Shown in pieces: positions 24,746-35,638 of a stretch of 64,000 nucleotides of DNA (within the stretch, counting starts at the first letter, position 1; each line of letters opens with the position of its first letter). Source of the DNA: SAR324 cluster bacterium REDSEA-S27_B3 (GTDB lineage Bacteria; SAR324; NAC60-12). The DNA is taken from contig LUQO01000012.1 in the NCBI GenBank assembly GCA_001627865.1, positions 1 through 64,000 of the forward strand, given 5' to 3'. Made by a program: the position numbers and the translations under genes. A model generated the notes under the pieces. That model made no database searches. It saw nothing but the letters and a program-made list of their open reading frames with translations, and was not told where the DNA came from.

Positions 24746-27130
24746 TTATAGTTCAGGTTCTCCTTCCACTTTTGTTTCTCCCGCTGACTGCTCAGCTTGA
24801 ACACACCTTCCGGAAACTGACATATCTAAAACAGGCTCTGTTCCGGATTTATAATGTTCGTCCTGAATATTATCAGGTATATCACATGGTATAGCCCTTC
24901 TTCCGGACTTGTGAATTTTAATTGTTGTTATACCCGGAGGCTGAGGGAATTGCTCTGTAGGCAAATTTGATACAGCATTTTTCATAAAGTTTATCCAGAT
25001 GGGAGCTGCCGCTCTGGAGCCGGTTTCAGATCGTCCCATTCTTCTGGGTTTATCAAACCCAACGTAAACACCTGTTAATAATTGAGGGATGTAACCGATG
25101 TACCAGGCATCGACGCTATCATTGGTAGTACCTGTTTTCCCTGCTGAGGGTCGTCCAATTGCCCGAGCTCGTCGTCCGGTACCACGCTGAACCACATCCT
25201 GTAAAACATTGCTAATCAGAAATGCTGTTGCTTCCGAGGTTACTTGCTGCTCTTCCGGAACACTTGATTCCAGAATTTCACCATTCTGATCCTCAACTCT
25301 CAAAATATAGATTGGTTTAACCAAACGACCCTGGTTTGCAAAAACTCCGTACGCGCTTAACATTTCCTGCAAAGTGACAGACAATGATCCTAAACAAGTT
25401 GTTAGATTTTTCATCATTTCACCTGTGATGCCAAAACGTCTACTGTATGTAATGACCTTTTCCGGTTTTAATTCTTCACAAAGTCCAATTGTAGGCAAGT
25501 TTAGACTTTTAACCAGCGCTGTACGCAGAGAGACTTTGCCCATAACCTTATCTCCATAATTTTTCGGAGTCCATATTTCAGCATCTCCTGCAGTCTGTAT
25601 ACCAGTAGCATAGGCTCTTGGGCTGTCAATTAACTCACTGCTCAAAGTAAAACCTGCATCAAGTGCAGCAGAATAGACTATTGGTTTAAACGATGATCCC
25701 GGTTGTCTCTTGGCCTGTATAGCACGGTTAAACTCACTCTCGCCAAAACGGTAACCACCGGACATTGACAAAACCTCCCCTGTCTTTGGATCCATCGCCA
25801 ATAAGGCTCCATTAACTAACGGTTCCTGATAAAGCTGAAGTCGAAAGTAATTACTATTTGAGTCATAATCTGCAAGTCTGACACTTATTTCATCACCTGT
25901 TTCAAATATTTCTGATGGTTTAGAAATTGGTGTTGGTCTTTCATCTTTGAGTATATCTCCGTTTCTCCATGTACTGATATTGTTCCATTCAAGAACCCCT
26001 GAAGACTCTCCCAGTTTCACAGTCACTTTTTCATCACTGACATCACTCACTATTCCGGAAACAATGTTTCCGAGATACAATGAGTCAATCTTAAAAGGAT
26101 TCCCATCTGCTGATTTTTCTATATAACTTTCGTTGTCCGAGACATGCACATTTTGTATCCCACGGTAACCCTGCCGTTTTGTTAATTCCAATATACCTTT
26201 TCTCAGGGAGTCATGTGCACTAGTCTGAAAGTTTAAGTCCATTGCCAGAAAAACTTTCAGGCCACCTTGATAAAGAACTTTCGAGCCATATTTCTTTATC
26301 AAGTAACGGCGCACATGTTCCACATAGTATGATGTTGCTTCCGTGGTGGAATCATGTACACGAATCAGGCTGATTGGTTTTTCAATTGTTTTCTGCAATT
26401 CTTGCTCCGAGATGAAACCTTCGTCCCTCATTCTTCGCAAAACAACATTGCGCCGTTGCTTTGCAAAATCAGGATTTATATGAGGTGCATAACGAGATGG
26501 CGCTGGAAGTATCCCGACTAAAAGAGCACTTTCCGCAAGATTTAACTCTGAGGCATGTTTGCCAAAATATCCCTGTGCCGCTGCCTCAACACCTTCCCCA
26601 TTGCCTAAATATACTTTGTTCAGATAGAGTGAAAGTATTTCCTGTTTGGAAAACTGCATTTCCATACGGAAAGCAAGCAGCATTTCTCGGAGTTTTCTCA
26701 CGATCTGTTTTTCTCTACTCAACAAAAACAGTCTGGCAGTTTGCTGCGTGAGTGTGCTTGCGCCTTGAACTATCCGTCCTGCCCTGAGATTTTCCAGAAA
26801 GGCTTTGGGGATTCTAAGCGGATCTATCCCGAGGTGTGAAAAGAACCGTGCATCTTCGGCGGCAATTAAAGCCTGTACTAGGTGTGGTGGGAACTGTTCA
26901 TACGGAATCACAATCCTTCGTTGAATAAACAGTTCGTCGATTTGATTTCCTTCACGATCATATAGCACAGTAGGTAATACGTCGTTCCGTTTGTGGAGTT
27001 CATCTTCAAGATTTTGTGGTAAAGTTTTACTTAGCTCATACAGATAAACTCCAAGAGCTGTCCCGGAAACAACACCAATTATTATAATTATCCAAAATGT
27101 GATCTTGAAAAAACTTGTTATCACTTTCAT
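24746..27130 (-). CDS. mrcA: Penicillin-binding protein 1A, bifunctional transglycosylase/transpeptidase
   Basis: Class A PBP that polymerises and crosslinks peptidoglycan. One N-terminal TM helix (about 7-29) is followed by a GT51 domain with AAEDARFFSHLGIDPL, GASTLTQQTARLFLL and the QMEFSKQEILSLYLNKVYLGNG block. An OB-like insert (about 330-420) follows, as in PBP1A. The transpeptidase has the SxxK Ser in QPGSSFKP, SLN, and the KTG motif AGKTGTTND. The 794-aa length fits. Confidence 0.95.
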   Translation of the reverse strand: MKVITSFFKITFWIIIIIGVVSGTALGVYLYELSKTLPQNLEDELHKRNDVLPTVLYDREGNQIDELFIQRRIVIPYEQFPPHLVQALIAAEDARFFSHLGIDPLRIPKAFLENLRAGRIVQGASTLTQQTARLFLLSREKQIVRKLREMLLAFRMEMQFSKQEILSLYLNKVYLGNGEGVEAAAQGYFGKHASELNLAESALLVGILPAPSRYAPHINPDFAKQRRNVVLRRMRDEGFISEQELQKTIEKPISLIRVHDSTTEATSYYVEHVRRYLIKKYGSKVLYQGGLKVFLAMDLNFQTSAHDSLRKGILELTKRQGYRGIQNVHVSDNESYIEKSADGNPFKIDSLYLGNIVSGIVSDVSDEKVTVKLGESSGVLEWNNISTWRNGDILKDERPTPISKPSEIFETGDEISVRLADYDSNSNYFRLQLYQEPLVNGALLAMDPKTGEVLSMSGGYRFGESEFNRAIQAKRQPGSSFKPIVYSAALDAGFTLSSELIDSPRAYATGIQTAGDAEIWTPKNYGDKVMGKVSLRTALVKSLNLPTIGLCEELKPEKVITYSRRFGITGEMMKNLTTCLGSLSVTLQEMLSAYGVFANQGRLVKPIYILRVEDQNGEILESSVPEEQQVTSEATAFLISNVLQDVVQRGTGRRARAIGRPSAGKTGTTNDSVDAWYIGYIPQLLTGVYVGFDKPRRMGRSETGSRAAAPIWINFMKNAVSNLPTEQFPQPPGITTIKIHKSGRRAIPCDIPDNIQDEHYKSGTEPVLDMSVSGRCVQAEQSAGETKVEGEPEL

Positions 27131-27229
27131 AACATTCGAATCCTAATCCGATGTAAAAATAAATTACAGAGTTTTGTGTGCGGTATATTTAAGGAATAAG
27201 ATTGTTATTATAAAAATACTGATGTTTTC

Positions 27230-27745
27230 TTACTTGCTTTGAGTGTCCTGGAATGCATGTTCTGCCATAGATATTGCCCTGGAACGTACTTCATCTGAAA
27301 AATCATTTACCTGAAATTTTTTTATTAAATCTGTGAAGCTATCATCAATAGAGTTTGTTTTAATCTCCAATAAGATGTTTTTCAGTAACAATGCATCTTT
27401 TGTGGAAAGTTCTCCTAATGCGGACTTATGTTTTGAAATTGGTGAAGTCCCTTGAAAAACATCTTCAGATGTATAAAATAATTTGGTGGCTTCACACCGA
27501 CAGCCATGTTCATGTGGTAACTCTGGAGGGGTTTTTTGCTTAAATTGCTTGCCATAACGAATACCATCGCTTTCAAGGCATGACACAGGAGTGTCCCAAT
27601 CTAAATAGGTTTGCAACTCAATTGCTTCAATTGTTGTGATGAAGGGATCGGATTCATTATTTTTTCCTGGAAAGATGTGGTTTTTTTTAGTCCAAATCCA
27701 ATATAGCAATGCTACAGCAACAGCCGCGATAAATAATTTCAGCAT
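27230..27745 (-). CDS. Hypothetical protein with N-terminal membrane anchor
   Basis: 171 aa. Residues 3-19 are a single hydrophobic helix (LFIAAVAVALLYWIW) followed by basic residues KKNH, which suggests an N-in or N-out anchor without a clear cleavage site. The rest is soluble, with a Cys-bearing segment HEHGCRCEATKLFYT and a mostly helical C-terminal half. I know no family. It is transcribed with mrcA in the same direction, 99 bp upstream of it, and may be linked to wall synthesis by position only. Confidence 0.55.
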   Translation of the reverse strand: MLKLFIAAVAVALLYWIWTKKNHIFPGKNNESDPFITTIEAIELQTYLDWDTPVSCLESDGIRYGKQFKQKTPPELPHEHGCRCEATKLFYTSEDVFQGTSPISKHKSALGELSTKDALLLKNILLEIKTNSIDDSFTDLIKKFQVNDFSDEVRSRAISMAEHAFQDTQSK

Positions 27746-28114
27746 GATTCAGCAGACTGACAAATCATCATTGTATGGGAAAAATTGTGATAATTGTCGA
27801 AAAACCATAACATTTAATATTAAGTGAATTACCAAAAACATTCAAGCTGAACATCATTCGAAGAAATTATACAATTTCAGGTAACAACCAATCATTAATA
27901 AATGAGAATCCATCAGGTTTGCAAAACAAAACAATTTAATTATGTTGAGTAACTGACTGAAATTTTTCACTTGAAATAAACAATAATTGCACATTGACCA
28001 TGTTAGTAATTTTTTAGCAATTGACTGAATACCATGTTTTAAGAATAATAACTTCTTATCAAAAAAATATAATCCTGAAGCAGAATTTAACTACCTATAA
28101 ATCCCACACAATCA
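27746..28114. other. AT-rich divergent intergenic region
   Basis: This 369-bp stretch separates the minus-strand anchored protein from the plus-strand YdcF-carB unit. It is strongly AT-rich. The only clear signal is the sigma-70-like promoter near its right end, listed separately. I see no RNA gene or repeat. Confidence 0.6.
28021..28049 (+). promoter_or_regulatory. Sigma-70-like promoter for the YdcF-carB unit
   Basis: TTGACT (28021-28026), a 17-base spacer and AATAAT (28044-28049) give 5/6 matches in each box at ideal spacing. It lies about 65 bp before the YdcF-like ATG and reads toward it. Confidence 0.5.
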
Positions 28115-28864
28115 ATGGAGCGTCCCTTAAAATTTATTCTTGAAGACATTGTATTTGGGCCATTGCTGCTTATAACATTACTGACATGTGCCATTCTGCT
28201 ACTGTTCAAACAAAGGAATTTTTCAAAAATATCATTTCGCACACTGATAGGAAGTTGGGTTGTTCTTATTCTTGGCAGTAATACATTGTTTTTTCAAGCT
28301 GTTTCATATCCGTTAAAATTTTTGACTCCAAAAAGCGTAAAACATCACAGTGACGCAATTGTAGTTGCTTCTGCAGGAGTTCATATGTCTGGCGCACCTA
28401 CACCAGGCTCAACACTGAGGGCACATGCTGCAGGCAAATTATATTTAGAAGGGCTGGCTCCTCTTGTAATAATTACAGGAGGTGTAACTAAACCGTATCT
28501 TCACCCTGTAAAAATCAAGGGGATGGCCATTATTCTCCAAGGGATGGGAGTGCCTTCACATAACATCATCATAGAAAACCGTTCCACAGATACTTATAAA
28601 AATGGAGTAGAAACATCCAAAATATTGGAAAGATTAGAATTGAAAACAGTGCTTCTTGTATCTCATGATTACCATTTGTTTCGTCTTGTTTCAGTGTTTA
28701 AAAAACTTGGAATTGAGTCCTATGCATATGCCGCAAATCAGTCCTATCCAAAAAAATCAATCCCATGGTGGCGCTACTTTGACTGGGCTAATTTCAATCG
28801 AATCCAGACTATCGCACATGAATATTTTGGGCTGCTTTCGTACAAATTCTCAAATCGGATATAA
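28115..28864 (+). CDS. YdcF/ElyC-like DUF218 membrane protein
   Basis: Two N-terminal TM helices (about 14-30 and 41-62) precede a DUF218 domain. The domain shows HHSDAIVVASAGVH, then LAPLVIITGG, IIIENRSTDTYKNGVETSKIL and VLLVSHDYHLFRLVSVFKKLGI. ElyC and SanA in this family affect envelope integrity and polyprenyl-phosphate use, though their chemistry is unclear. It is followed 20 bp later by carB, likely in one transcript. Confidence 0.85.
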   Translation: MERPLKFILEDIVFGPLLLITLLTCAILLLFKQRNFSKISFRTLIGSWVVLILGSNTLFFQAVSYPLKFLTPKSVKHHSDAIVVASAGVHMSGAPTPGSTLRAHAAGKLYLEGLAPLVIITGGVTKPYLHPVKIKGMAIILQGMGVPSHNIIIENRSTDTYKNGVETSKILERLELKTVLLVSHDYHLFRLVSVFKKLGIESYAYAANQSYPKKSIPWWRYFDWANFNRIQTIAHEYFGLLSYKFSNRI

Positions 28865-28884
28865 ACCACTCACTCATCTAAAAT

Positions 28885-31800
28885 ATGCCTAAACGCACTG
28901 ACTTTCAGACAGTACTTCTAATTGGTTCCGGTCCCATAGTGATCGGGCAGGCCTGTGAATTTGATTACAGTGGAACACAAGCCTGTAAAGCCCTCAAAGA
29001 GGAAGGCTACAGGGTCGTTCTGATTAACAGTAATCCTGCCACCATAATGACGGACCCGGGACTGGTAGATGCAACTTATATTGAGCCCATTACTTTAAAA
29101 ACTCTTGAATCAGTCATAAGTCAGGAAAATCCAGACGTTATCCTACCTACCATGGGTGGACAGACAGCACTCAATATGTCAATTAAACTTCATGAAGAAG
29201 GTGTGCTTAAACGCCATGGCGTAGAGTTGATCGGGGCATCGATTGAAGCAATTAACAAAGCAGAAAACCGTGAACTCTTCCGGGAAGCTATGAAGAAAAT
29301 TGGTATAGAAATGCCATCAAGTATCATTGCTCATACAATTGAAGAGGCATTAGATTTATCAGATACTACTCCTTTCCCATTTATCATAAGGCCGTCTTTT
29401 ACTCTGGGAGGCTCAGGAGGAGGAATCGCGCGTAATGAGCAGGAGTTAGTACAAATAGTTTCCAATGGGTTGGCTTTGTCTCCTACAAACGAAGTTCTGG
29501 TCGAACAGTCTGTCATCGGATGGAAGGAATATGAGCTTGAAGTAATGCGTGATCATAAGGATAACGCCGTAATTATTTGTTCGATAGAAAATATTGATCC
29601 CATGGGTGTACATACAGGCGACAGTATCACGGTTGCTCCCGCCCAGACACTGACTGATTTTGAATATCAAAATCTGAGGGATTATTCGATCAAAATTATG
29701 CACGAAATTGGTGTTGATACAGGTGGCTCAAATGTTCAATTTGCCGTCAACCCTGAGGATGGAAAAATCCTTGTGATTGAAATGAATCCAAGGGTTTCAC
29801 GCAGTTCTGCACTTGCTTCTAAAGCTACCGGGTTCCCAATTGCGAAAATTGCCACAAAGTTAGCAATTGGTTATACGCTGGATGAAATTCCAAATGATAT
29901 TACAAAGAAAACTCCAGCCAGTTTTGAGCCATCAATTGATTATGTAGTTACAAAAATTCCAAGGTTTGCTTTTGAAAAATTTCCTCTGACTGATGATAAG
30001 CTTGGCACACAGATGCAGTCAGTAGGAGAAATCATGGCAATTGGGCGAACATTCAGGGAATCATTTCAAAAAGCACTCAGATCATTGGAAACAGGAAATT
30101 CCGGACTCAACCCACCTGACTACCCTGTAGATAAAAGTCCTGAAGAATTACTGGATGATCAGCTACAAACTGTACGAAGCAAACGTATCTGGTATGTTGC
30201 AGACGCAATCAGGAGGGGATGGACAGATGAAGCTCTATATGAACTGACCGGAATTGATTACTGGTATCTGCAACAAATCCGGAGCCTTGTAGAAGAAGAA
30301 GAAATAATTGCCAAAATTGAAGTGTCTGAAATTACTCCTGTGAAATTAAGGAATTGGAAGAGACTTGGATTTTCTGACCTGCGTATTTCAGAATTATTGA
30401 ATGTAAACGAAACACAGATCAAAAACATGCGTTATGAATGGAATGTTCTACCAGTATTCAAACAGGTAGATACATGTGCAGCAGAATTTGAATCAGAAAC
30501 TCCTTATTTTTATTCAACATACGACGAAGAAAATGAATCTCTGCCCACAGAAACAGCAAAAGTACTTATTCTGGGTTCCGGCCCCAACCGCATCGGCCAG
30601 GGAATTGAATTTGATTATTGCTGCGTTCATGCTGCATGGGCTGTCAGAGAACGTGGTTTTGAAGCTATAATGCTCAACTGTAATCCTGAAACAGTGAGTA
30701 CTGACTATGATACTTCAGACCGACTGTATTTTGAGCCAATTACATTTGAGGATGTTATGCATGTAATTGATCTGGAAAGACCACTGGGAGTAATTGTGCA
30801 ACTTGGAGGACAAACTCCGCTTAAACTGGCAAAACAGCTTCATGAAGCAGGGGTGCGAATGTTGGGCACACCTTACGAAAGCATTGATCGTGCAGAAGAC
30901 AGGGAGCAGTTTGCCGCAATGTTGAAAAAATTAAAACTAAGGCAGCCTGAAAATGGTATTGCCCGTTCACTGAAAGATGCGGAAAATATCGCTGAAAAAC
31001 TTGGTTATCCACTTTTAGTTCGCCCTTCTTATGTACTTGGCGGTCGAGCAATGATGATTGCTGAATCAAAAGCACAACTGGCTGATTATTTTATGGAAGC
31101 AGTGCAAGTATCTAAGGAACATCCTGTATTGATAGATCAGTTCCTGAAAGGAGCAGTAGAAATTGATATGGATTTGCTTAGTGACGGCAATCAATCCGAG
31201 TTGGGGGGTATTATGGAACATGTGGAGCGAGCAGGAATTCATTCCGGAGACAGCGCATGCATTTTGCCCCCGCAAAATTTGACTCCTGAAATTATGCAAG
31301 AATTGGAAGCACAAGGGAAATTGCTGGCAAAAGAACTCAAAGTGAAAGGATTGATTAACATTCAATTTGCTGTTCAAAATGATGAAATATTTCTGATTGA
31401 AGTTAATCCGCGCGCTTCAAGGACGGTCCCGTTTGTCTGCAAATCAATTGGCCACCCTCTGGCTAAGTATGCTACCTGGCTTATGCTGGGAGAACAATTG
31501 AGTAACATAGGATTTTCCTATGAAACACCTGACACAGTCTCAGTAAAGGAAACCGTCTTTCCATTTGTTAGTTTTTCAGGTGCGGATACTGAGCTTGGTC
31601 CGGAAATGAAATCAACCGGTGAAGTTATGGGTTGTGGTGAAACTCTGGAAGAGGCTTTTATAAAATCTCAGGTTGCAGCATACCAGTCAGAAATCAGACC
31701 AGGACACGTCTTCATCGGTGTTATAGATCAGGATAAAGAAGGAATGATCCCTGCCGCTAAAGAGTTTCAGAAAGCAGGACTGAAAATAATGGCAACGGAA

Positions 31801-32109
31801 GGGACATTTAAGGTACTGAAAAATGCTGGAGTCACGAATCTTGAAAAAACAAGCCTGGATCGCAATGTACCTGATAACATTTTTGATTCAGTTGCCAGAA
31901 ATGAGGTTGCCCTTATTGTCAACACAACCCGCAGGAGGAAACGCGCAGTTGATTCAAAACATATCAGGCGAGTAGCACTTCTATACAAATTGCCTTATTT
32001 CACCACAGTTGAAGGTACGCTAAATTTCGCGCGCTCATTAGCAGCAACTGATTCCGGCAAAAACCTCAACTATACGTCACTAAAATTGTACGAAGAAATC
32101 TCCTCCTGA
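28885..32109 (+). CDS. carB: Carbamoyl-phosphate synthase large subunit
   Basis: Makes carbamoyl phosphate from bicarbonate, ammonia and two ATP for arginine and pyrimidine synthesis. The 1074-aa length is normal. Two homologous halves each start with an ATP-grasp Rossmann-like segment: [21 protein letters not shown] and [27 protein letters not shown]-grasp blocks [14 protein letters not shown] and [14 protein letters not shown] follow. The C-terminal MGS-like regulatory domain (about 935-1074) is intact. carA is not adjacent. Confidence 0.97.
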   Translation: MPKRTDFQTVLLIGSGPIVIGQACEFDYSGTQACKALKEEGYRVVLINSNPATIMTDPGLVDATYIEPITLKTLESVISQENPDVILPTMGGQTALNMSIKLHEEGVLKRHGVELIGASIEAINKAENRELFREAMKKIGIEMPSSIIAHTIEEALDLSDTTPFPFIIRPSFTLGGSGGGIARNEQELVQIVSNGLALSPTNEVLVEQSVIGWKEYELEVMRDHKDNAVIICSIENIDPMGVHTGDSITVAPAQTLTDFEYQNLRDYSIKIMHEIGVDTGGSNVQFAVNPEDGKILVIEMNPRVSRSSALASKATGFPIAKIATKLAIGYTLDEIPNDITKKTPASFEPSIDYVVTKIPRFAFEKFPLTDDKLGTQMQSVGEIMAIGRTFRESFQKALRSLETGNSGLNPPDYPVDKSPEELLDDQLQTVRSKRIWYVADAIRRGWTDEALYELTGIDYWYLQQIRSLVEEEEIIAKIEVSEITPVKLRNWKRLGFSDLRISELLNVNETQIKNMRYEWNVLPVFKQVDTCAAEFESETPYFYSTYDEENESLPTETAKVLILGSGPNRIGQGIEFDYCCVHAAWAVRERGFEAIMLNCNPETVSTDYDTSDRLYFEPITFEDVMHVIDLERPLGVIVQLGGQTPLKLAKQLHEAGVRMLGTPYESIDRAEDREQFAAMLKKLKLRQPENGIARSLKDAENIAEKLGYPLLVRPSYVLGGRAMMIAESKAQLADYFMEAVQVSKEHPVLIDQFLKGAVEIDMDLLSDGNQSELGGIMEHVERAGIHSGDSACILPPQNLTPEIMQELEAQGKLLAKELKVKGLINIQFAVQNDEIFLIEVNPRASRTVPFVCKSIGHPLAKYATWLMLGEQLSNIGFSYETPDTVSVKETVFPFVSFSGADTELGPEMKSTGEVMGCGETLEEAFIKSQVAAYQSEIRPGHVFIGVIDQDKEGMIPAAKEFQKAGLKIMATEGTFKVLKNAGVTNLEKTSLDRNVPDNIFDSVARNEVALIVNTTRRRKRAVDSKHIRRVALLYKLPYFTTVEGTLNFARSLAATDSGKNLNYTSLKLYEEISS

Positions 32110-32118
32110 CTTGGTCTG

Positions 32119-32388
32119 TCATTCTTCAATTTCTGCTGACTTCTGCTGTGACTCCAAATAGTTTCGTTGAAGAAAAATCTTTTGTTGATTATAATCTGAT
32201 TCAGACAACCTCCCAAGCGCATAATCATCTTCTAAATCAGATAACGCGGCAAGGCATGTATCAGCCTGACTGGGATCCTGCGGATATTTTTCAGGGATTT
32301 CATACTTCTGCAGTTTGCTCCTGAACAGAGGGTAAGAAATAATTCCGACTGATCCGGCTATAACGATGATTATGTATGTCCAGATCAC
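32119..32388 (-). CDS. Small membrane protein with CcmI-like N-terminal pattern
   Basis: 89 aa with one N-terminal TM helix (IIIVIAGSVGIISYPLF) followed by a soluble helical tail. The tail LAALSDLEDDYALGRLSESDYNQQK matches the pattern seen in cytochrome c biogenesis CcmI N-termini and in similar short anchored proteins. No other ccm genes are near. It ends 9 bp from convergent carB and is the downstream partner of the R3H gene. Confidence 0.6.
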   Translation of the reverse strand: MIWTYIIIVIAGSVGIISYPLFRSKLQKYEIPEKYPQDPSQADTCLAALSDLEDDYALGRLSESDYNQQKIFLQRNYLESQQKSAEIEE

Positions 32389-32403
32389 ACCAACCCTTTC
32401 TTC

Positions 32404-32856
32404 TCACCAATTACTGTCCTGTTTGCAGACAATTTTATTTTGACGTATACGGAATTCTCCATCATCAACCGCACGTTTGTCAAGAATCCGAGTTTCCCGC
32501 TCTTTGCGTGCTATGCCAAAGCTTCCATCATTACGTAACACAATTACTGTTCCTGGCTTTGCGTAAAAGATTTCTATACCACGGTCGATGATGTTATTTT
32601 GAATTATTTTTTCCGGAATTCTCGTAAGTTCTGTTTTGCCCAGACGAACAGAGCGATTGATACCTTCGCCGGTTGATTCGGAAGAAAGTTTAAATTCTGT
32701 CCCGATTTTGTGAACCATTCTTCTGCGAAATGAATTCATTGGTTCCAGCTGCAGATGAGATTCATCAGATTTGATAAAACGCACAAGTGCTTCATTTATT
32801 TCCACAATCAGTTCCTGATCAGAACTGCTCAATTCCATATCATCAAAAACAGCCAT
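32404..32856 (-). CDS. R3H-domain protein
   Basis: 150 aa. The N-terminal half carries an R3H single-stranded nucleic-acid-binding motif: NSFRRRMVHKIGTEFKLSSESTGEGINRSVRLGK, with the Arg and His three residues apart. The C-terminal half (FYAKPGTVIVLRNDGSFGIARKERETRILDKRAVDDGEFRI) has beta-strand character and no family I know. No KH domain is present, so it is not Jag/KhpB. RNA or DNA binding is likely, but the target is unknown. Confidence 0.78.
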   Translation of the reverse strand: MAVFDDMELSSSDQELIVEINEALVRFIKSDESHLQLEPMNSFRRRMVHKIGTEFKLSSESTGEGINRSVRLGKTELTRIPEKIIQNNIIDRGIEIFYAKPGTVIVLRNDGSFGIARKERETRILDKRAVDDGEFRIRQNKIVCKQDSNW

Positions 32857-32977
32857 ACTTTTTTAAGTCAAATCTACATAAAAATAGCAGTGTTACATCA
32901 GAAGGACTACAATCCTTCAGTGTTTATACATACAAGGGCATGAGAGGTAATTTGTGTTTCAAGCCAGCAAAACAAAT

Positions 32978-35440
32978 TTAAGCATCATAAGTTCGTGGCG
33001 CATCGGGGGACTCGGTTTTCGGCAGTATTGATGCTTCCGGACTGTCTTCTTTTGATCTTTCCTCACCTTCAGGTTCAGGATCGATAACTGTGGTAGGGAA
33101 ACGTTCCAAGGAAATTTGTAGTACTTCTTCCACAGTATTTACCGGAATTATTTCCAATCCATCGCGAATTTCTTCCGGAATTTCGCTCAGATCTTTTTTG
33201 TTTTTCTCCGGAATAATTACTGTGGAGATGACACCTCGTTTAGCAGCAAGAAGTTTTTCTTTCAATCCTCCTATTGCCAGCACCTTGCCACGCAATGTTA
33301 TTTCGCCTGTCATTGCAACATCCTTCTTGACAGGGATGCTGGTAAAAGCACTGACTAAAGAAGTAGCAATTGTAACTCCGGCTGAGGGCCCGTCTTTTGG
33401 AACTGCTCCCGCCGGTACGTGAATGTGTATATCGGTTTTTTCAAAAACTGAGGAAAAAATACCCAGTTTATTTGCATTGGTTCGCACATAACTCAATGCA
33501 GCCTGTGCTGATTCTTTCATCACATCTCCCAGTTTTCCCGTCAGTTGCAACTTGCCTGTGCCTTTCATGATATTTACTTCAGTCACCAGAAGCTCTCCTC
33601 CTGCCTGTGTCCAGGCTAATCCGCATGTTGTGCCAATTTCATTTTGTTCTTCAGCCTTAGTATGTTTGTAACGTGGCACCCCTAAAAATTTCTGTACACG
33701 ATTTTGTGTAACCACTACTTTGCTGAGATTTGTTTTCTTGACTAACTGTGTAGCAACTTTGCGGCAAGTCTTGGCAATTTCCCTTTCAAGATTTCTGACT
33801 CCGGCCTCTCTGGTATAACTGCGTATAATATCCAGAACAGCTTTTTTCTGGAACTGAATCTTTTTTGCTGTCAATCCATTTTCATCCATCTGTTTTGGAA
33901 GAAGATGTTCACGGGCAATGTGTTCTTTTTCCAGCTCTGTGTAGCCTGAAAGCATGATAACTTCCATACGATCTTTAAGTGCAGGCGGAATGTTCTGGGG
34001 TACATTTGCTGTGCAGAAAAACAGTACGTCTGAGACATCAAACTCTACTTCCAGATAATGATCCATGAAAGTATGATTTTGTTCAGGGTCAAGTACTTCC
34101 AGCAAAGCTGCAGCTGGATCTCCCATCACTCCATAAGTCATTTTGTCAATTTCATCAAAGAGCAACAGTGGATTTTTATATTTTACTTTCCGCAAAGACT
34201 GAATGACTTTCCCGGGCATTGCGCCAATGTATGTCCTGCGATGTCCTCTTATTTCAGCCTCATCACGTACACCCCCAAGGGTGACATGGGCAAACTTTCT
34301 TCCCAACGCTTCGGCGACAGATCGAGCCAGAGATGTTTTCCCTACACCAGGCGGACCAACAAGACAAATTATTGGACCTTTCATTTTTCCTACCTGCTGT
34401 GCTACAGCAAGATATTCAATAATACGCTCTTTTACTTTTTCTAAACCATAATGTCTTGCGTCCAGAACTTTTTCAGCTTTACCCAGGTCAAAATTATCTT
34501 CAGTTTTTTCATCCCATGGCATGCAGAGCAACCAGTCAAGATAGTTACGCACCACATTTGCTTCAGAGGACATGGACGGCATCATTTTAAGTTTTTTAAG
34601 TTCTTTTTCTGCCATTTCTTTGGCTTCAGCTGAAAGCTTAATCTCCTCAATTTTTTTGGCATACTCATCCATTTCAGCTTTGCCGTCCTCTCCTTGCCCC
34701 AACTCTTTTTGAATAGCCTTGACTTGTTCATTGAGGTAATATTCTTTTTGTGTCCTTCCAATTTGTCCCTGAACACGCTCCTTCAGTTTACGTTCTACTT
34801 TTTTAAATTCCTTTTCTTCAAGCATTCGTCCATAGACAATTTCCAGACGTTTTTTAGGATCAGCATTTTCAAGTAAATCTTGTTTCTTACGCAAATCCAT
34901 ATACAATAATGGAGCAATCCGATCAGCAAGTATGTGCGGTTCTTCTGAGTCTATGGATAATTTATCAAGTCCTTCTGTTCGACGCTTCACGTCCTTCAGG
35001 TAGCGTTTGAATTCAGTACGAACATTTTTACTGAGAGCAATCAATTCCGGTGCCTGAGAAACATTTTCGGGAATTGGTTCTACAACTGCGGCAAAATGAG
35101 GTTCTTCCATATGCGCTTCAATCAGACGCCCTCTTGTTTTTGCTTCAAACAGCGCTTTAATGGTTCCGTTGTGAAGACGCATAATTTGCAAAACCTTTCC
35201 GATTGTACCAACACGGAACAAATCCTTTGCTTCAGGCTCTTCAATAAGAGGATCTTCTTGTGCAACAACAAAAATTTGACGGTCCCCGTCAAGAGCTTTT
35301 TCCAGTGAGGCAATAGAGAGTGTGCGTCCTATAAAAAACGGCGCAGTCATATGGGGGAACACCACAATATCACGCATGGGCAACATTGGTAGTGCAATCT
35401 GTTTTTGTGCAGAAGATTTACCCTGGACGTCTCCGGTCAT
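32978..35440 (-). CDS. lon: ATP-dependent protease Lon
   Basis: Cytoplasmic AAA+ protease that degrades misfolded and regulatory proteins. The LON substrate-binding domain (residues about 15-210, ALPMLPMRDIVVFPHM) is followed by a coiled region and the AAA+ module with Walker A VGPPGVGKTSLA and Walker B LLLFDEIDKM. The protease domain has the catalytic Ser in PKDGPSAG and the Lys in IGGLKEKLLAAKR. The 820-aa length is normal. A short acidic/Ser-rich tail (PEGEERSKEDSPEAS) extends beyond the protease domain. Confidence 0.97.
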   Translation of the reverse strand: MTGDVQGKSSAQKQIALPMLPMRDIVVFPHMTAPFFIGRTLSIASLEKALDGDRQIFVVAQEDPLIEEPEAKDLFRVGTIGKVLQIMRLHNGTIKALFEAKTRGRLIEAHMEEPHFAAVVEPIPENVSQAPELIALSKNVRTEFKRYLKDVKRRTEGLDKLSIDSEEPHILADRIAPLLYMDLRKKQDLLENADPKKRLEIVYGRMLEEKEFKKVERKLKERVQGQIGRTQKEYYLNEQVKAIQKELGQGEDGKAEMDEYAKKIEEIKLSAEAKEMAEKELKKLKMMPSMSSEANVVRNYLDWLLCMPWDEKTEDNFDLGKAEKVLDARHYGLEKVKERIIEYLAVAQQVGKMKGPIICLVGPPGVGKTSLARSVAEALGRKFAHVTLGGVRDEAEIRGHRRTYIGAMPGKVIQSLRKVKYKNPLLLFDEIDKMTYGVMGDPAAALLEVLDPEQNHTFMDHYLEVEFDVSDVLFFCTANVPQNIPPALKDRMEVIMLSGYTELEKEHIAREHLLPKQMDENGLTAKKIQFQKKAVLDIIRSYTREAGVRNLEREIAKTCRKVATQLVKKTNLSKVVVTQNRVQKFLGVPRYKHTKAEEQNEIGTTCGLAWTQAGGELLVTEVNIMKGTGKLQLTGKLGDVMKESAQAALSYVRTNANKLGIFSSVFEKTDIHIHVPAGAVPKDGPSAGVTIATSLVSAFTSIPVKKDVAMTGEITLRGKVLAIGGLKEKLLAAKRGVISTVIIPEKNKKDLSEIPEEIRDGLEIIPVNTVEEVLQISLERFPTTVIDPEPEGEERSKEDSPEASILPKTESPDAPRTYDA

Positions 35441-35638
35441 AAACTATCTTTTATTTGACACAGTGTGTAATTAAATGAGCGTGCTTGTGCTATGGATTAA
35501 AAGGGAAAAGACTGGTTTTTTTAATACTAGTACATAAACAGCAAACTGCCAAGTACAGAAATTTATATTATACTTTATAGTTCACTACATGAAAAATCAA
35601 GAATTCAAAGATTGAATGCTGTAACAAAAAATGATTTT

